Assembly (NCBI RefSeq): GCF_025938155.1
Contig: NZ_JAPCZG010000012.1
Coordinates: 1-64,000, forward strand
DNA: 64,000 nucleotides
Direction of reading: 5' to 3'
DNA from: Novosphingobium sp. KCTC 2891
GTDB lineage: Bacteria > Pseudomonadota > Alphaproteobacteria > Sphingomonadales > Sphingomonadaceae
The position numbers were made by a program, and so were the translations under genes. Of the stretch, positions 32,602 through 41,280 are shown piece after piece; the first letter of the stretch is position 1; every line of letters begins with the position of its first letter. Under the pieces are notes generated by a model, which was not told the DNA's origin, ran no database searches, and was given only the letters and a program-made list of their open reading frames with translations.

Positions 32602-32961
32602 ATGGCCGCAGGTAACCGCAATGTCCGGATCCACTTGAGCCAGCAGTGCTTCGACCTGCTGGCCGAAGCCATGTGCGCCTATTCCAAGCGGACCGGGCGC
32701 TTCCAGACGATGCGCATGACGGTGCAAAGGGCCTGCGAACGCCTTAAATCCCACGGGATTTCCAAGGAAGAGCTGGACCTGTTCCTCAGCGAGTATGAGG
32801 TCGACGGCGACGTTGTCGTATGGATTGAGGTCTCGCCAAAGTGGTCGACCAACTACGATGCGCTGCGCGACAAGGTAAAGATGATCGCGGATAAACAGGG
32901 GGTTGATAAGATCCTCGTCCCGCTCGCCGTCTACCTCGCCGAACGCCACAATCTGATCTAG
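32602..32961 (+). CDS. Hypothetical protein with possible RHH-like N-terminus, 119 aa
   Basis: The N-terminus RNVRIHLSQQCFDLLAEAM followed by a second helix (about residues 36-50) could form a ribbon-helix-helix, but the match is loose. The rest is a mixed helical domain (EEVDLFLSEYEVDGDV-like acidic stretch) with no membrane segment. It is divergent from traA across the phased half-site array, which makes it a candidate regulator. Family not recognised. Confidence 0.55.
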   Translation: MAAGNRNVRIHLSQQCFDLLAEAMCAYSKRTGRFQTMRMTVQRACERLKSHGISKEELDLFLSEYEVDGDVVVWIEVSPKWSTNYDALRDKVKMIADKQGVDKILVPLAVYLAERHNLI

Positions 32962-33050
32962 GTAGAGCTCCGGAGCAAAGTTACGCGCTGCTTAAGACTC
33001 TTGACAGATTATGCCATCCCATAGACGTTTTGCCTTGGGAGGGATGGAAA

Positions 33051-33572
33051 ATGCCTCACAGGAACTTGACGCCTGAGACCGTCTTCAAGCCGAGCACTGA
33101 TCCCGAGACGGAACCGGTGTTTCTCTTTGCCAATCCGAACCCGGGACCTGGGGAACAGGACCAATACAAGCAGTTGATCAACGCCGAGCTCTCACGGCAG
33201 GGTATTCCGCCCGCGCATCTGGCGGACCGGATGCGGATACCTCGACCTAGGCTGCACAAGATCCTCAAGAAGACCAATCCGCTTCCGGAAGGCCTGCGCG
33301 ACCGGATTTTCAACGAACTCGGGATGGATCACGTTCGGGCCAAGATCAGCGTTGCCCTGCTGCACGATCCTGACGCCTACGCCAACCAGGCCGTGTTCCT
33401 CGCCGCCGAGAGCCTCAAGAGTTTCTATCTCGAGGTCATGACTTGCCGGCGCGGCTCGATCGAGGTCGACCTGCGGCCAGCTATCATCCATGAGGCCGCC
33501 CGCAGGGCTTATGATCTGCTGCTCTCGCACCAGGAGCGGGTCATGCAGAACGACCAAACTTTGCAGGCCTGA
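33051..33572 (+). CDS. HTH-domain regulator of the tra region, 173 aa
   Basis: A helix-turn-helix of the lambda-repressor/XRE kind is visible at about residues 44-80 (INAELSRQGIPPAHLADRMR followed by IPRPRLHKILKKTNPLPEG). The N-terminal part is polar and the C-terminal half is helical, possibly for dimerisation. GGGAGGG 7 bases before the ATG at 33051 decides the start; a longer reading begins with TTG. It is the best local candidate for a protein binding the phased operator array upstream of traA. Confidence 0.65.
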   Translation: MPHRNLTPETVFKPSTDPETEPVFLFANPNPGPGEQDQYKQLINAELSRQGIPPAHLADRMRIPRPRLHKILKKTNPLPEGLRDRIFNELGMDHVRAKISVALLHDPDAYANQAVFLAAESLKSFYLEVMTCRRGSIEVDLRPAIIHEAARRAYDLLLSHQERVMQNDQTLQA

Positions 33573-33856
33573 TGGGCAACATAGCGCCTGAGACCGTTCT
33601 GGCGTGGCAGAAGCTATACAGCGCTGTCGCACTGCTCGCAGCGATCTGCTCGGCCTGTGCGGCGCTCAAGACGTGCTATGACGTTCGAACGGGTGTGCTC
33701 AGGCCCCCGCAGAAGTCGGTAGCGGGATGGCTCTTCTGGTTGCCGCGCGTGTGGTTGCACTTCCAGTTAGCTTACTTTCTGGGGTTTCCGAGCATTCTGG
33801 CGATCGCAGTCTTGTATGCGCACTATATCGGGTTTGCCGCATTCGTGCCGTCGTAG
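33572..33856 (+). CDS. Small membrane protein, 94 aa
   Basis: Starts in a TGATG overlap with the HTH regulator, so the two are coupled. Two hydrophobic segments (about residues 16-34 and 66-90) with an amphipathic middle containing WLFWLPRVWLHFQ predict two or three membrane-associated helices. I do not recognise a family. The 3' end overlaps the convergent lytic transglycosylase gene by 34 bases. Confidence 0.55.
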   Translation: MGNIAPETVLAWQKLYSAVALLAAICSACAALKTCYDVRTGVLRPPQKSVAGWLFWLPRVWLHFQLAYFLGFPSILAIAVLYAHYIGFAAFVPS

Positions 33857-34692
33857 GTTATGAGGGATACCTCGCGGTAGCCTGATGCTCGTACTGCGAT
33901 GTTGGCCGCCATAGCCCGCGCGGCAACGGTCGAATTTGAGCTCCCAAGCTTCGTGAGGCGCACCCAGTTGGTTGTGATCGCCCGCACGTAATTACGGGTC
34001 TCCGGGATTGCAGGAATGCTGCCCAGCGCGAGTGAACGACGTTCGGGCCCTGCATTGTACGCGGCCAAGGCCAGATCGACGCGTCCAAAGCGATCAAGCT
34101 GCTGACGAAGGTAGCGTGCCCCTGCCCTCATATTGGCCAGCGCATCCCAAGGGTTCCTTAGCTCCAGATTTCTCGCTGTTGCCGGCATGACCTGCATCAT
34201 GCCCATCGCACCCGCCCCACTTAGTGCCCAAGCCTTGTATCCCGATTCCTGAGCAATGACCGCGTCCAAAAGGCTTTCAGGAAGCCCGCTTTCGCAAGCT
34301 ATCGCGGACATTGCTGCAAAATAGGCTACTCGGCGGTTCTCCACCTCAGGCGACAACCACCAGGTCGGGCGATACCCATTTTGCAGGCACGATGACGAGG
34401 TGGAAGGCGCCAGGATTGCCAGATGGTTCGTTTCGAAAAGTCCTGACGGGTCGTTTCCGCCAATAGCGTGGGTTCTCTCACTAATGCGGCGCGCATCGGG
34501 CGCCGGCTCAACCAAACCCTCAAAATGGGTGCTTAGCGCGAATCCGACCGCCCCCTGCTCATTGCTGGCAGTAACGGAAAACGGAGAAAAATGGACAAGA
34601 TCAACTTCTCTAGCTTTCGCGGCCGAAACGCACATCATTGCGGCAACAACGATCAAACTACAGTTGGATGAAATCACGACGCACCCTTTCAA
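33823..34692 (-). CDS. Lytic transglycosylase, VirB1/Slt-like, 289 aa
   Basis: Opens the peptidoglycan for passage of the transfer apparatus. A signal peptide (cleavage near SAAKA, about residue 27) leads into a region of unclear fold. A catalytic domain follows from about residue 125: LDAVIAQESGYKAWALSGAG (Glu of QES as the catalytic acid), then MGMMQVMPATARNLEL and LALAAYNAGP, all signatures of SLT transglycosylases. It lies outside the main tra operon but near its promoter. Substrate is inferred from family. Confidence 0.88.
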   Translation of the reverse strand: MKGCVVISSNCSLIVVAAMMCVSAAKAREVDLVHFSPFSVTASNEQGAVGFALSTHFEGLVEPAPDARRISERTHAIGGNDPSGLFETNHLAILAPSTSSSCLQNGYRPTWWLSPEVENRRVAYFAAMSAIACESGLPESLLDAVIAQESGYKAWALSGAGAMGMMQVMPATARNLELRNPWDALANMRAGARYLRQQLDRFGRVDLALAAYNAGPERRSLALGSIPAIPETRNYVRAITTNWVRLTKLGSSNSTVAARAMAANIAVRASGYREVSLITYDGTNAANPI

Positions 34693-34931
34693 GGTAGCGT
34701 GCGGATCTGATCGGGACTGCGCATGATTAGAAAATCAAATATGGAAAGCAGAGTCAATCTCTGCGTAAACCCATCAGGCGAGCCAAGCCGCCGCCCAAAG
34801 ACAGATAGGTCGCCCTGCCTCAGGATGAACCGAATTATGACACGCAAATAGTAACTCTACGCGTCGCCTCATCTATCAATGCCTTGCATAGATTCTCGTC
34901 CCGCCGCCACCGAAGGCGATGACGTTATATT

Positions 34932-34976
34932 GAGGGCATAGCGTGGAAGGTACGCTAAACAACGCTAAGGGAGAAC
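34932..34976 (+). repeat. Left terminal inverted repeat of the Tn3 transposon
   Basis: Matches the inverse of 38708-38752 over 45 bases with two mismatches. Starts GAGGGCATAGCGTGG and lies just downstream of the tnpA stop at 34990. Confidence 0.92.
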
Positions 34977-34989
34977 AACCGAGGAACGC

Positions 34990-37959
34990 TTAGGCGGCGC
35001 GGCTGTCCGGCGGAAGATTGAGGGCCTTGCGGCCAGCGGAAGCGGCGGCTCGATCCCAGAGGAAATCGCCGGAAAAGGCAATATGCTCCCAGCCAACCGG
35101 CGACGTATGGACAAGCAGATCATCGGGGACCGGGGCCGCTGCCGATCGCAGATGCTGGGCGGCGTCGGCCATGTAGATCGTGTTCCAATAGACGATCGCC
35201 GCGATGACTAGGTTGAGGCCTGATGCCCGATATTGTTGAGCTTCATGGCTGCGGTCGATGATGCGGCCCTGGCGGAAGGTGTAGATCGCTTGCGTCAGGG
35301 CATGGCGCTGCTCGCTGTTGTTAAGGCCGGCATGGCATCGCCGGCGCAGATCGGGATTTTCAAGCCAGTCCAGCATGAACAGGGTCCGTTCGATCTTGCC
35401 GATCTCCTGTAGTGCGACGTCGAGCTGGTTCTGCCGTTCGTAGGCGGCGAGCTTTCGCAGCATGACCGACGGCGCGACGTGGCCAGCCTTGATCGACCCC
35501 ACGAGGCGCAGCACGTCGTCCCATTGTTCATTGATGATGTCGGTGCGGATACGCTTGCCCAACAACGGGGCGATGGACGGATAGGCCGAAACCGGCGCGA
35601 TCGGCGCAAGCCGCCTGTCCGGAAAGTCGCGCAGGCGCGGGCAGAAGCGAAATCCCAGCATCGCGCACAGGGCGAAGACATGATCGGTCGCTCCGCCGGT
35701 GTCGGTGTAATGCTCGACGATCCTGAGATCGGTGCCATGGCTGATGAGGCCGTCGAGGACATAGGGCGCTTCATGCGTGGCGGCCGAGATCACATTGACG
35801 TGGTAGGGCCCGCGCTGATCGGAAACATGGGTGTAGAAGCTGAAGCCATGATCGACGCCATAGCGGGCGTTGATGTCGCCGCCCGATGCGCCGCGCTTCG
35901 CGCCCCTGAAGAACTGACCATCGGAACTGGACGTTGTGCCGTCGCCCCATACCCGCGAGAATGGCAGGCGGTGGTGCGCGTTGATGAGGACGGCGAGCGC
36001 CGCGCGGTAGCTCTCGTCGCGGATATAGGCGTCATGGGTCCATAGGAGTTGATCGCGCGTGACGCCCTGGCTCGCGGCGGCCATGCGCGACAGGCCGAGA
36101 TTGGTGGCGTCGGCGAGGATCGTGGCGAGCAGCGCATTTTCATTGGGACATAGCTCGCCGGTGCGCAGGTTGGTGAACGCCGAAAGAAAGCCAGTTTCCT
36201 GCGCCACCTCATGTAGCAGTTCGGTGATACGGATGCGTGGCATCATCGCATCGAGCCGGTCGGCCAGGGCTTCGGCGTCGGGCGTTGCGATCGTGCGAAC
36301 GGGGGATATCTGGAGGCGGCCGTCGCGGTATCGCACACCCTCCAGAGCGTCGCGCTTCAGGCTCCGGGCGAATTTCTTCAGCCGCCAGTCCAGTTCGCGG
36401 CCCCGCTGTTCGAGCCATTCGCCGGCTGTGGGTGGCAGACCAAGAGCCGACACGATCGGCTTGGCCTTCGGTTCGCTTAGCAGGTAGCTGTCGAACTGGC
36501 GGTATCCCGTCGATCGTTCCACCCAGACATCACCGGAGCGCAGCTTGTTGCGCAGATGCGCGATAGTCGCGATTTCCCAGAGCCGCCGATTGATCTTGCC
36601 GTCATCGCCCATGACGATTTTCTGCCATTCCTTGCGGAAGGGCATCGGAGCGTCGGCAGGCAGATCGCGCTTGCCCGACCTATTGAGGTCGCGCAGCATC
36701 TCGATAGCGGCAATCGTTTTCGCGCTGCCCTTTCCGGCCCTGAACTGCAGCGCTTCAAGCAGATCAGGGGCGAACTTGCGCAACGTCGCATAGCGGTCGG
36801 CCGCGACCCTCAGCGGATCAAGATTGGCGGTTTCCGCGATCGTCGCCACTTCCGGTCTGGCCTTCAGGAGGGTGTGCCATCCTACTGAGGCATCCAGGAC
36901 CTCCATAGGATCTTCGCCAGTATCGACTGCATCGGTGAGCGCGTCGATCGTCCTGCGGAAGATCAGCATCAGCCGGGCCACGTTCTTCGACGTGGCGGCA
37001 TAGCTGCGCGCCTGGGCGTTCTTCGCGCGGGTGAAGATGCCGCCGATCAGCTTGTCCGCCATCTCCAGGGCGCTGTCCGTCAGCCGTTCTTCAAGATCGA
37101 GCAGGAAGGCAACGAGCGTGGCGCGTCGCCGGGAGGGAATATAGCGCTCGATCATATAGGCAGGCGACGCACGGCCTTCCCTGACATATTGCCGAAATCG
37201 GTCCGCGTGGATGCGGCCCGCGACGTCGGGGGAAATGCCGATCTTCCGCACCTGCCTCAGACGGTCGAGGATCTGGCGGACGTGATCGGGCTTGGCCGCG
37301 ACGGGGATGGTCTTAAGCAAGGCGAGATGGCTCATGCCGCCGGCGGCGTCGAAGAGCTGATCGAGGGCCTGGACCTGTTCGGCGCTGAGATCGGCGATCA
37401 GGGCGTGGGCGGCCTGCTTGCGCGCGCGGGCACGTCCCGCGCTGCTGGCGCGTTCGATGGTGGAGATGGACGGCAGCAAAATCCGGGCCTCGCGCAGGGC
37501 GGTGACCACGCCCATCGCAATCGTCATCCCCTTGTCGGTCGCCCATGCCGTTCTCGCGGCCGCCTCGACCATGAAGGGAATATCGGCGCGGGTTGGCCCC
37601 CGAAGCCCCAAACGCGCCGCCAGCTCACGGGCATGATCCGTCATTGTCTGATCCCGCGCCGCATAGTTGGCCAGCTCGGTTACGTGCAGACCAAGTTGCT
37701 CCGCGACGAAAGCGGCGAGATCATGGGGTATTGCTCCCCTGTCCTGTATCAACTGCGCAAGCGTGATGCCCGGGTGCCGCAGGAGCGCGAGTTGCAGCGC
37801 CACGCCCAACTGGTTCCGTCGCTCCCGTCGCGCGCCGATGATCTCGATATCGGAAGGCTCGAAGGTATAGAGCCGGGCCAAATGGTCGCGATCGGTCGGG
37901 ATGGCGAGTATCTGATCGCGTTCGCTCTCGGTCAGGAGTTGATGCTTGCGCTTCGTCAT
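34990..37959 (-). CDS. tnpA: Tn3-family transposase TnpA, 989 aa
   Basis: DDE transposase of full family length. The N-terminal domain begins KRKHQLLTESERDQILAIPT. The catalytic region has VWGDGTTSSSDGQFFRGAKR (first Asp), YTDTGGATDHVFALCAMLGF (second Asp region) and NLVIAAIVYWNTIYM (ending just before the last acidic site), all typical of Tn3 transposases. I prefer the ATG at 37959, which has AGGA 8 bases upstream; a longer reading from 38019 would run into the res region. No frameshift or stop is seen, so it may be active. Confidence 0.95.
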   Translation of the reverse strand: MTKRKHQLLTESERDQILAIPTDRDHLARLYTFEPSDIEIIGARRERRNQLGVALQLALLRHPGITLAQLIQDRGAIPHDLAAFVAEQLGLHVTELANYAARDQTMTDHARELAARLGLRGPTRADIPFMVEAAARTAWATDKGMTIAMGVVTALREARILLPSISTIERASSAGRARARKQAAHALIADLSAEQVQALDQLFDAAGGMSHLALLKTIPVAAKPDHVRQILDRLRQVRKIGISPDVAGRIHADRFRQYVREGRASPAYMIERYIPSRRRATLVAFLLDLEERLTDSALEMADKLIGGIFTRAKNAQARSYAATSKNVARLMLIFRRTIDALTDAVDTGEDPMEVLDASVGWHTLLKARPEVATIAETANLDPLRVAADRYATLRKFAPDLLEALQFRAGKGSAKTIAAIEMLRDLNRSGKRDLPADAPMPFRKEWQKIVMGDDGKINRRLWEIATIAHLRNKLRSGDVWVERSTGYRQFDSYLLSEPKAKPIVSALGLPPTAGEWLEQRGRELDWRLKKFARSLKRDALEGVRYRDGRLQISPVRTIATPDAEALADRLDAMMPRIRITELLHEVAQETGFLSAFTNLRTGELCPNENALLATILADATNLGLSRMAAASQGVTRDQLLWTHDAYIRDESYRAALAVLINAHHRLPFSRVWGDGTTSSSDGQFFRGAKRGASGGDINARYGVDHGFSFYTHVSDQRGPYHVNVISAATHEAPYVLDGLISHGTDLRIVEHYTDTGGATDHVFALCAMLGFRFCPRLRDFPDRRLAPIAPVSAYPSIAPLLGKRIRTDIINEQWDDVLRLVGSIKAGHVAPSVMLRKLAAYERQNQLDVALQEIGKIERTLFMLDWLENPDLRRRCHAGLNNSEQRHALTQAIYTFRQGRIIDRSHEAQQYRASGLNLVIAAIVYWNTIYMADAAQHLRSAAAPVPDDLLVHTSPVGWEHIAFSGDFLWDRAAASAGRKALNLPPDSRAA

Positions 37960-37968
37960 GCCGTTTCC

Positions 37969-38073
37969 TGTCCACAAAAGGTCATCTGGGCCTATGGACA
38001 GCGAGGAGTAAAGAGACATAGTATGTGGACGGATATGGGTGGGGCGCAGCGGCTGCCCTCCATAGCGTCCACA
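37969..38073. promoter_or_regulatory. Resolution (res) site between tnpA and tnpR
   Basis: Inverted repeats of resolvase type are visible: TGTCCACA...TATGGACA (37969-38000) and TGTGGACGGATATGG / CCATAGCGTCCACA (38024-38073). They lie between the divergent tnpA and tnpR genes, as in Tn3-family elements, and would also cover both promoters. Confidence 0.7.
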
Positions 38074-38099
38074 GAACGACCGTTTGGGAGACGTGCGGC

Positions 38100-38669
38100 A
38101 TGGGTGATATTCTGGGCTATGCCCGCGTCAGCACCGGCGATCAGGACGTTGCGGGCCAGACCATGCGTCTGGAGAAGGCTGGCGCCATCAAAATCTTCAC
38201 CGATGTCATTTCAGGTAAGAGCATGGAACGGCCCGGTCTGGCTGAGCTAATCGCCTATGCCCGCAAGGGTGACACGCTGGCGGTGGTCCGCCTCGATCGG
38301 CTTGGGCGCTCGCTTGCCGAACTTCTCACCACGGTTGAGACGCTACGCGGTCAGGGCATCGCGCTCCTGAGCCTTGAAGAAAAGATCGACACTTCGTCAG
38401 CTGCCGGCGAGCTCATCTTCCATGTGTTTGGGGCCATCGCCCATTTTGAGCGACGGCTGATTTCTGAGCGAACCAGAGATGGTATTGCCGCCGCCCGTGC
38501 TAAGGGCAAACAGCCTGGCCGTCAGCCGCTGGACATGTCCAAAGTGGATGCGGCCATCAAGCTGGTCGAAGCTCGTATCTCGCCTACCGAAGCAGCGCGG
38601 CAACTCGGCATCGGCCGATCGACCATTTATCGCGAAATGCGTAGGATGGGAATCGAACGGCCCGCCTGA
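38100..38669 (+). CDS. tnpR: Serine resolvase TnpR, 189 aa
   Basis: The N-terminal catalytic domain starts GDILGYARVSTGDQD, with the serine of ARVS as nucleophile, followed by AVVRLDRLGRSLAELL and the conserved GELIFHVFGAIAHFERRLIS. The C-terminal helix-turn-helix contains SPTEAARQLGIGRSTIYREM. Full length for the family. It resolves cointegrates at the adjacent res site and represses its own promoter there. Confidence 0.94.
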   Translation: MGDILGYARVSTGDQDVAGQTMRLEKAGAIKIFTDVISGKSMERPGLAELIAYARKGDTLAVVRLDRLGRSLAELLTTVETLRGQGIALLSLEEKIDTSSAAGELIFHVFGAIAHFERRLISERTRDGIAAARAKGKQPGRQPLDMSKVDAAIKLVEARISPTEAARQLGIGRSTIYREMRRMGIERPA

Positions 38670-38707
38670 TTAAGCGCCCGTCCGTTCGCATCGAGCGTTC
38701 GCCATGC

Positions 38708-38752
38708 GTTCTCGCTTAGCGTTGTTTAGCGTACTTTCCACGCTATGCCCTC
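38708..38752 (-). repeat. Right terminal inverted repeat of the Tn3 transposon
   Basis: Inverse copy of the left repeat (34932-34976) with two mismatches over 45 bases. It lies 38 bases after the tnpR stop and provides the last codons of the truncated IS66 frame. Confidence 0.92.
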
Positions 38753-39075
38753 CGCTTCGATCACGGCCGCAATCATTCCAGCATCGGCGCCACTCGCGAT
38801 CTTCACCGCAACGCCGTCGATCTCCAGTTCCATGGCCGTCGCCGCTTGCCGCGTCGCGCCGGAGTTGGAGAAGCGGCAGGTGCCGGTGGAACGGTCGGTT
38901 CGATCAGTGCTGGCACAAACGTTTCGGAGACCGGCTCTGCCGCTAACGGCGCCAATCTGTGGTCCACCAACTGCCGATGCAAGTTCTTGCGCCAGGCGCA
39001 AATCTGCGACGGATCCAACCCATGGCGACGCGCCACAGCACTCACCCCCACACGCACAAGGTGGGTGTGAGACAC
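38753..39075 (-). pseudogene. Truncated, frameshifted IS66-family tnpA (OrfA) remnant
   Basis: One minus-strand frame holds GVSAVARRHGLDPSQICAWR, the OrfA helix-turn-helix of IS66 elements, and a basic stretch ending near 38850. A different frame then continues ELEIDGVAVKIASGADAGMI, the usual OrfA C-terminus, so a frameshift lies near 38835. The frame then runs straight into the Tn3 terminal repeat, which shows that Tn3 insertion cut off the 3' end. No other IS66 genes are nearby. Confidence 0.75.
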
Positions 39076-39193
39076 CGCTCTTACGATGCAAAAGCCGACG
39101 AACACGAGATCACCCGCATCAAATACCATGTAACATGCAGCCGCCAGAGAAGATGATATACAATCCGTTATCATCTCCCAGACTCGACGGTTA

Positions 39194-40597
39194 TCAGTTC
39201 ACCCCCATCGCCAACGCCTTTTGGAGCGCAACAAACTGCGTTGTCAGAGCCATGCGAGCCTGGACCAGGAGATCTTCTGCCGCCAATTGCTCATTTTCGG
39301 CGGCCAGAGCCACGAGCGCGGAAGATCGCCCCACGCGCCAGGATTGCTGGACAAGGTCATTGCTGTGAACGGCTGATAGGCCATTGCGCGCCTGCATCGC
39401 AAACATCTTGCGGGCTTCGCCGAACCGGTTGAGCGAGCCCTCCGCATCCTGGAGGGCGGCGAGCACCGTGGCGCGATACCCTGCTGCAGCCTCATCGCGA
39501 CCGGCGACAGCCTGATCCACACCTGCCCGCCCGCGCCCGAAGTCGGCCAGATTCCACTGGATCGTCGGGCCCGCGACCGACCAGAGATTGTCCGCACTCG
39601 TGATATCGCCCTTCAGCGCGCCGCCAAGACCGACTACGCCGGCAAGGCTGACCCTGGGCATCCGGGCAGCTTCCGCCACGCCGATACCGGCGTTTGCGGC
39701 GTGAAGACGTTGCGCGGCTGCCCTGATGTCGGGACGCCGTGCAAGCATGGCCGCAGGATCGCCTACCGCCACCTCGACCGGAGGAAGCGGAACCGTGCCG
39801 GGCCCATCGAGCATGGTGTCGAGCGCACCCGGTGCCTCTCCCGCCAGCACGGCGATCGCGTCCTTGTGATCGTTCACTTCCGCTTCCAGGGCAGCAACCG
39901 TCTGTCGCCTGGCCTCCACGCCGCGGTCGGTCTGCTCGCGCTCGATACGCGACACCTTGCCCGCCCCTTCGAGCTGCGCGGTGAGATCGGCGATCTTCTG
40001 CTGGTTGGTGAGCAAATAGCGGGCAATCTCCAGACGCTGCCGGCTTGCGCGCAGCGCGATATATTGGCGCGCGATCTCTGCAGTCAGAGTGAGACGCGTA
40101 TCGTCCGCATCGGCTTGCGCCGCGCCGAATTGCGCGCGCGTCGCCTCGATGTTCCGTCGCGCGCCGCCGAAGAGATCAATCTCCCACAGCGCGTCGAACC
40201 CCGCGAGGAACAGCGACGAGGATTTGGCCTCTCCGCCCGTCACCAACCCCGGTGCCTGGATATTCCCCGCACCGGCCCCGGCGCCGACAACCGGCGCCAG
40301 GGCCGCGCGCGCGCCGCGCATCTGGGATCGCGCCTGTCGGACGCGCGCTTCGGCCACCTCGATGGACGGGTTCGAAGACAGCGCGCGTGTGATCAGCTGA
40401 TCGAGAAGCGGGTCGTTCAAGGTCCGCCACCATGGCGTCAATTGCGGCGGTACCGGCATCGCGGCCTGATCGGCGCGCACGAAGGTCTTGCTCATCGAAG
40501 CCGGCGGCGGCGGTGCCCCATGGAAATTCGGCCCCATCATGCATCCACCGAGCATCGGTATCAGCAGGAGCGGCGGGACAAGAGGAAGCACACGCAT
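39194..40597 (-). CDS. RND efflux outer-membrane lipoprotein (NodT/OprM family), 467 aa
   Basis: Outer-membrane channel of a tripartite pump. The leader RVLPLVPPLLLIPMLGGC carries a lipobox with Cys about residue 18. The body has two helical repeats typical of OEP proteins: LTPWWRTLNDPLLDQLITRA and EVAEARVRQARSQMRGARAA, then RPDIRAAAQRLHAANAGIGV in the second half. I chose the ATG at 40597 because GGAG precedes it; a GTG 33 bases earlier is possible. It diverges from tetR. Confidence 0.92.
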   Translation of the reverse strand: MRVLPLVPPLLLIPMLGGCMMGPNFHGAPPPPASMSKTFVRADQAAMPVPPQLTPWWRTLNDPLLDQLITRALSSNPSIEVAEARVRQARSQMRGARAALAPVVGAGAGAGNIQAPGLVTGGEAKSSSLFLAGFDALWEIDLFGGARRNIEATRAQFGAAQADADDTRLTLTAEIARQYIALRASRQRLEIARYLLTNQQKIADLTAQLEGAGKVSRIEREQTDRGVEARRQTVAALEAEVNDHKDAIAVLAGEAPGALDTMLDGPGTVPLPPVEVAVGDPAAMLARRPDIRAAAQRLHAANAGIGVAEAARMPRVSLAGVVGLGGALKGDITSADNLWSVAGPTIQWNLADFGRGRAGVDQAVAGRDEAAAGYRATVLAALQDAEGSLNRFGEARKMFAMQARNGLSAVHSNDLVQQSWRVGRSSALVALAAENEQLAAEDLLVQARMALTTQFVALQKALAMGVN

Positions 40598-40670
40598 TGG
40601 CAGAATCTCCGGTTCGGATCGCCTCGGCACAAGCCCGCTGGACAGCCATCGGCGAATCGCTTACTAGCGC

Positions 40671-40692
40671 ACTTAACGGTCGTTCAACAAGT
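40671..40692. promoter_or_regulatory. TetR-type operator between outer-membrane factor and tetR
   Basis: ACTTAACGGTCGTTCAACAAGT is an imperfect palindrome with core AACG-GT-CGTT and outer ACTT/AAGT arms. It lies 12 bases before the tetR start, in the divergent gap. The layout fits a repressor site that controls both directions. Confidence 0.6.
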
Positions 40693-40703
40693 GAGCTTTT
40701 CTG

Positions 40704-41279
40704 ATGTCCGATATGCGATCCCAACTGCTCGACACAGCCGCCCGCCTGTTCGCGGAGCGCGGCTATAAGGCCGTGTCGATGCGGGACATCGCCAAGCTGG
40801 TCGGCGTGACGCAGGCCAACCTCTATTACCATTTCCGGGACAAGGCCGACCTGATCGAGGCCACGCTTGCCTCGGTGTTCGAGGCCCGCGCCCAGGAGCT
40901 GGATGCGTGGCTGGCCCGGCATCCCTCGAACCAGATCGAAGCCTTCGTTCGATGGTTCGTCCAGATGCTCATGACCGACCGGATCTTCGCCCGTCTGCTT
41001 TATCGGGAATTGCTGGACGGGGACGAAGCCCGCATCGCCGCCCTTTCGCGCACAGTGCTCCAAAAGCCGTTTCATTCCATCGTCGCGGCAGTGCGGAAAG
41101 GCAGGTTGGACGTGCCCGCCAGGGAAGTCGCGCTGTCGCTAGTCGGCTTCGCCCTGGGGCAAGTACTGGTTCTGCCTCTAGCGCCCGGGCTGACCGGAGA
41201 AAGCGAGACAGCCGACACAGTGGATCGGGTGGTGGCGCGGTTCCTAGCCCTGATCCAACCCGCGACGGTGGAGGCCTGA
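40704..41279 (+). CDS. TetR-family repressor of the efflux operon, 191 aa
   Basis: N-terminal helix-turn-helix (about residues 8-52: TAARLFAERGYKAVSMRDIA then VGVTQANLYYHFRDKADLIE) and a helical C-terminal ligand domain. The MFP gene starts one base after its stop, and the outer-membrane factor diverges from it, so it most likely represses this pump and is released by a pump substrate such as a hydrophobic compound. Confidence 0.93.
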   Translation: MSDMRSQLLDTAARLFAERGYKAVSMRDIAKLVGVTQANLYYHFRDKADLIEATLASVFEARAQELDAWLARHPSNQIEAFVRWFVQMLMTDRIFARLLYRELLDGDEARIAALSRTVLQKPFHSIVAAVRKGRLDVPAREVALSLVGFALGQVLVLPLAPGLTGESETADTVDRVVARFLALIQPATVEA

Positions 41280-41280
41280 C

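Larger units (their letters stand above)
34932..38752. mobile_element. Tn3-family transposon, about 3.8 kb
   Basis: Contains a Tn3-type transposase (minus strand), a serine resolvase (plus strand) and a res region between them, bounded by 45-bp inverted repeats beginning GAGGGCATAGCGTGG. No cargo genes are inside. No 5-bp target duplication is found: the outer flanks read ATATT on the left and CGCTT on the right. The right end lies directly against a truncated IS66 gene. Confidence 0.92.
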
